Below are positions 31,680-33,372 of a DNA stretch of 33,372 nt, piece by piece. Under the pieces are notes generated by a model, which saw nothing but the letters and a program-made list of their open reading frames with translations, was not told the origin of the DNA and did no database searches. Both the position numbers and the translations under genes were made by a program. This DNA is from Acidobacteriota bacterium (GTDB lineage: Bacteria; Acidobacteriota; Thermoanaerobaculia; Multivoradales; JAHEKO01): NCBI GenBank assembly GCA_029862975.1, contig JAOTWP010000036.1:1-33372 (forward strand), in the 5' to 3' direction. Numbering within the stretch: position 1 is the first letter of the stretch; each line of letters starts with the position of its first letter.

Positions 31680-32318
31680 CTACGCCTTGCTCTTGCCCTT
31701 GTCCTGGATCGTGCCGCTGACGCTCTCGATCGCCTGCACCGCGGCGTCGTGCGCGACGACGACGTCCTGCTCCTCGCCGCCGATGTAGACCCGGCCGAAG
31801 CTGCCGAAGGAGCGCACCTCGAGGATGTTGATGGCGGCCGCCTTCTCCGCCTCGTTGGCCGCCAGCGCCGCGTAGGCGGCCGGCTCGCACTCGAGCACGA
31901 GCAGGGTCTGCCCGGAGAGGATCATGTTGCCGTGCCGCATGCGGTTGATCAGCATCGTCTGGGTGTCCGCCAGGTGGCGGACGACCTCGTTCGCGACCAC
32001 CCGCGGCTTGTGGCGGTCCGCCTCCTCGAGCCCGAGGGCGTCGAGGATCGCCTGCCCGGCCTGGCGGACGTCGGCCTGGCTGTCGGAGTGCACCTCGAGC
32101 ATCCCGAAGTGGCGCTCGACGATCTGCATCCCCGGCGTGACGTTGGTCGACTTGAGCGCGATGTCGGTGAGGCGATTGATCTCCATCCCCGGGGCGATCT
32201 CGACGAAGAGGCTCGCCTGGCCCACCCGCGGCAGGTAGCCCGAGGAGACGGTCGCCTGGAAGGAGGCGAACTGCGGCTGCAGGGAGTCGAGGATCACGAA
32301 GGCTCTCAGGTCGACCAT
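31680..32318 (-). CDS. BMC-T shell protein, CsoS1D/EutL-like class
   Basis: This 212-residue two-domain shell protein begins [20 protein letters not shown] and contains [60 protein letters not shown] and [20 protein letters not shown]. These are hallmarks of the permuted BMC-T group whose trimers can stack and open or close a large central pore, suited to passing bulky cofactors such as CoA or NAD. Its start overlaps the 3' end of the rpiB-deoC gene by 13 bases, with AGAGGAGCC upstream. The lysine-rich C-terminus (DKGKSKA) is likely exposed. Confidence 0.92.
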   Translation of the reverse strand: MVDLRAFVILDSLQPQFASFQATVSSGYLPRVGQASLFVEIAPGMEINRLTDIALKSTNVTPGMQIVERHFGMLEVHSDSQADVRQAGQAILDALGLEEADRHKPRVVANEVVRHLADTQTMLINRMRHGNMILSGQTLLVLECEPAAYAALAANEAEKAAAINILEVRSFGSFGRVYIGGEEQDVVVAHDAAVQAIESVSGTIQDKGKSKA

Positions 32319-33372
32319 GCGTCGGCTCCTCTGGCGCTCATGCTCGTGGCGACCGCTTCCTGCACGATGGCGATGCTGGCGCTGGCTCCGAGCCGCGTGG
32401 CGCCGGCCTCGATCAGGGCCTTCGCGTCGCTGTAGGACTTGATGCCGCCGGACGCCTTGACCTCCATGCCGGCCGGGCGGACGACCTCCGCCATGAGCGC
32501 CACGTCCGCCACCGTCGCGCCGCCGCCCCCGAACCCGGTCGAGGTCTTGACGAAGTGGGCTCGCGCCTGGCGCGCCAGCTCGCAGGCGCGCCGCTTCTCG
32601 GCGTCCGTCAGGAGCACCGTCTCGAGGATCACCTTGCAGACGGCGCCGCCGTCGCGGCAGGCCTCGACGACGGCCCGCAGGTCGCGCAGGACGAGCGCCT
32701 CGTCCCCGCTCTTGAGCGCCCCGACGTTGATCACCATGTCGATCTCGCGGGCCCCGGCGCGGATCGCGCGCCGCGCCTCGAAGGCCTTGATCTCGGGCTC
32801 GTTGGCGCCCAGCGGGAAGCCGGCGACGGCACAGGTCAAGACCTCGCTGCCGGCGAGCAGCTTGGCGACCAGCGCCACCCAGGTCGGGTTCACGCACACC
32901 GAGCGGAAGCTGTGCGCCAGGGCCTCAGCGCAGAGCTTGCGCACCTGCTCCTCGCTGGCGTCGGGCTTGAGCAGGGTGTGGTCGATGTAGCGCGCGAGAT
33001 CCCGGGGAATCGCGCCGGGCCGCTCCGCCTCGGCCACGGTGGTCAGACCCGTGGCTCCCAGGCGCACGAAGCGGCGGGCCGTGTCGGGAGAGCTGCCGAC
33101 GCCCGGCCCCGGGGCCGGGGCGGCCGGGCGCGGACCGACGAGCTCGTGCAGGCGGGCGACGACCCGCTCGAGGTCGTCGTCGGAGAGCGCCAGCTCGGCG
33201 TCGCCGGCCGGCGCCCGGCCGCCGGCCGCCGGGGCCACGGGCTCCGGGAACATCGCCACCCGCCGCAGGTGGCGCGGCTCGGTGCACTCGGTGGCCAGCC
33301 AGACGTCGACGATCTGCCGCGCCAGGCCGGGGCCGATGAGGCCGGCGCCCAGGGTCAGCACGTTGGCCGCGT
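32306..33372 (-). CDS. deoC: RpiB-DeoC fusion enzyme, 5' end outside window
   Basis: The frame is open to the window edge. The first visible ~38 residues ([38 protein letters not shown]) match the C-terminal end of ribose-5-phosphate isomerase B. A Pro/Ala/Gly linker of ~60 residues follows, with an isolated amphipathic helix [17 protein letters not shown] (33137-33187) that looks like an encapsulation peptide. Then comes complete deoxyribose-phosphate aldolase: [27 protein letters not shown], the Schiff-base lysine in [10 protein letters not shown] and the second lysine in [10 protein letters not shown]. Together the two activities isomerise ribose-5-phosphate and cleave deoxyribose-5-phosphate to glyceraldehyde-3-phosphate and acetaldehyde. 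GTG 33361 is not taken as a start because the RpiB homology crosses it. Confidence 0.88.
   Translation of the reverse strand, partial: AANVLTLGAGLIGPGLARQIVDVWLATECTEPRHLRRVAMFPEPVAPAAGGRAPAGDAELALSDDDLERVVARLHELVGPRPAAPAPGPGVGSSPDTARRFVRLGATGLTTVAEAERPGAIPRDLARYIDHTLLKPDASEEQVRKLCAEALAHSFRSVCVNPTWVALVAKLLAGSEVLTCAVAGFPLGANEPEIKAFEARRAIRAGAREIDMVINVGALKSGDEALVLRDLRAVVEACRDGGAVCKVILETVLLTDAEKRRACELARQARAHFVKTSTGFGGGGATVADVALMAEVVRPAGMEVKASGGIKSYSDAKALIEAGATRLGASASIAIVQEAVATSMSARGADAWST

Noticed and set aside
33359-33361. GTG as the true start of DeoC
   Set aside because: Translation upstream of it continues as RpiB sequence (AAN before VLTLGA) to the window edge, so the codon is internal to a longer fusion.

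Overview
The window is 33.4 kb of very GC-rich, densely packed bacterial chromosome, with frequent ATGA-type stop/start overlaps and many GTG and some TTG starts. The gene mix points to Acidobacteriota, probably a Thermoanaerobaculia-like lineage: a TPR-bearing sulfatase-fold lipoprotein, PadR followed by an acidobacterial permease prefix domain, a selenocysteine protein and a microcompartment locus. No marker gene fixes the taxon, so this is inference. No rRNA, tRNA, CRISPR array, insertion sequence or prophage is seen.

Left part (1-7.9 kb, + strand): a secreted protein, a large membrane protein with a spermidine-synthase-like domain, a parvulin lipoprotein and a sulfatase/TPR lipoprotein, the last two translationally coupled. 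Two strong hairpins separate these from a minus-strand block (8.1-12.2 kb) made of a tandemly duplicated secreted protein, a 3' remnant of an oxidoreductase gene between the copies, the intact FAD oxidoreductase and a divergent metallophosphoesterase.

Middle (12.3-23.9 kb): a CNT-type nucleoside transporter, a Tat-exported M15 peptidase, an orphan antitoxin, a VOC protein, and a PadR operon with a textbook sigma-70 promoter. A patch of gene debris follows (VanZ remnant, outer-membrane barrel remnant, first 14 codons of a toxin). Then come VOC and MDR oxidoreductase genes, a VapBC pair whose toxin probably starts at CTG, and a periplasmic AhpC/TSA-fold selenoprotein read through an in-frame UGA. 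An MFS exporter, TatD, a MutT-type Nudix protein and a Cys-rich secreted protein close this part.

Right part (24.0-33.4 kb, minus strand) is the main find: a collinear nucleoside-degrading bacterial microcompartment (BMC) locus. In transcription order it reads rpiB-deoC fusion (cut by the window edge), BMC-T of CsoS1D type, BMC-H, BMC-P, CoA-acylating aldehyde dehydrogenase, BMC-T, BMC-P, BMC-P, a membrane protein, two purine nucleoside phosphorylases, thymidine phosphorylase and cytidine deaminase. The expected pathway is nucleoside import (CNT transporter), deamination and phosphorolysis in the cytosol, pentose-1-phosphate to pentose-5-phosphate (mutase not in window), then in the shell DeoC cleavage of deoxyribose-5-phosphate to glyceraldehyde-3-phosphate plus acetaldehyde, with acetaldehyde oxidised to acetyl-CoA. 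RpiB handles ribose-5-phosphate. This matches the described 'sugar phosphate utilizing' (SPU) BMC class. The notable details here are the rpiB-deoC fusion with a candidate encapsulation helix in its linker and the directly attached nucleoside phosphorylase/deaminase genes.
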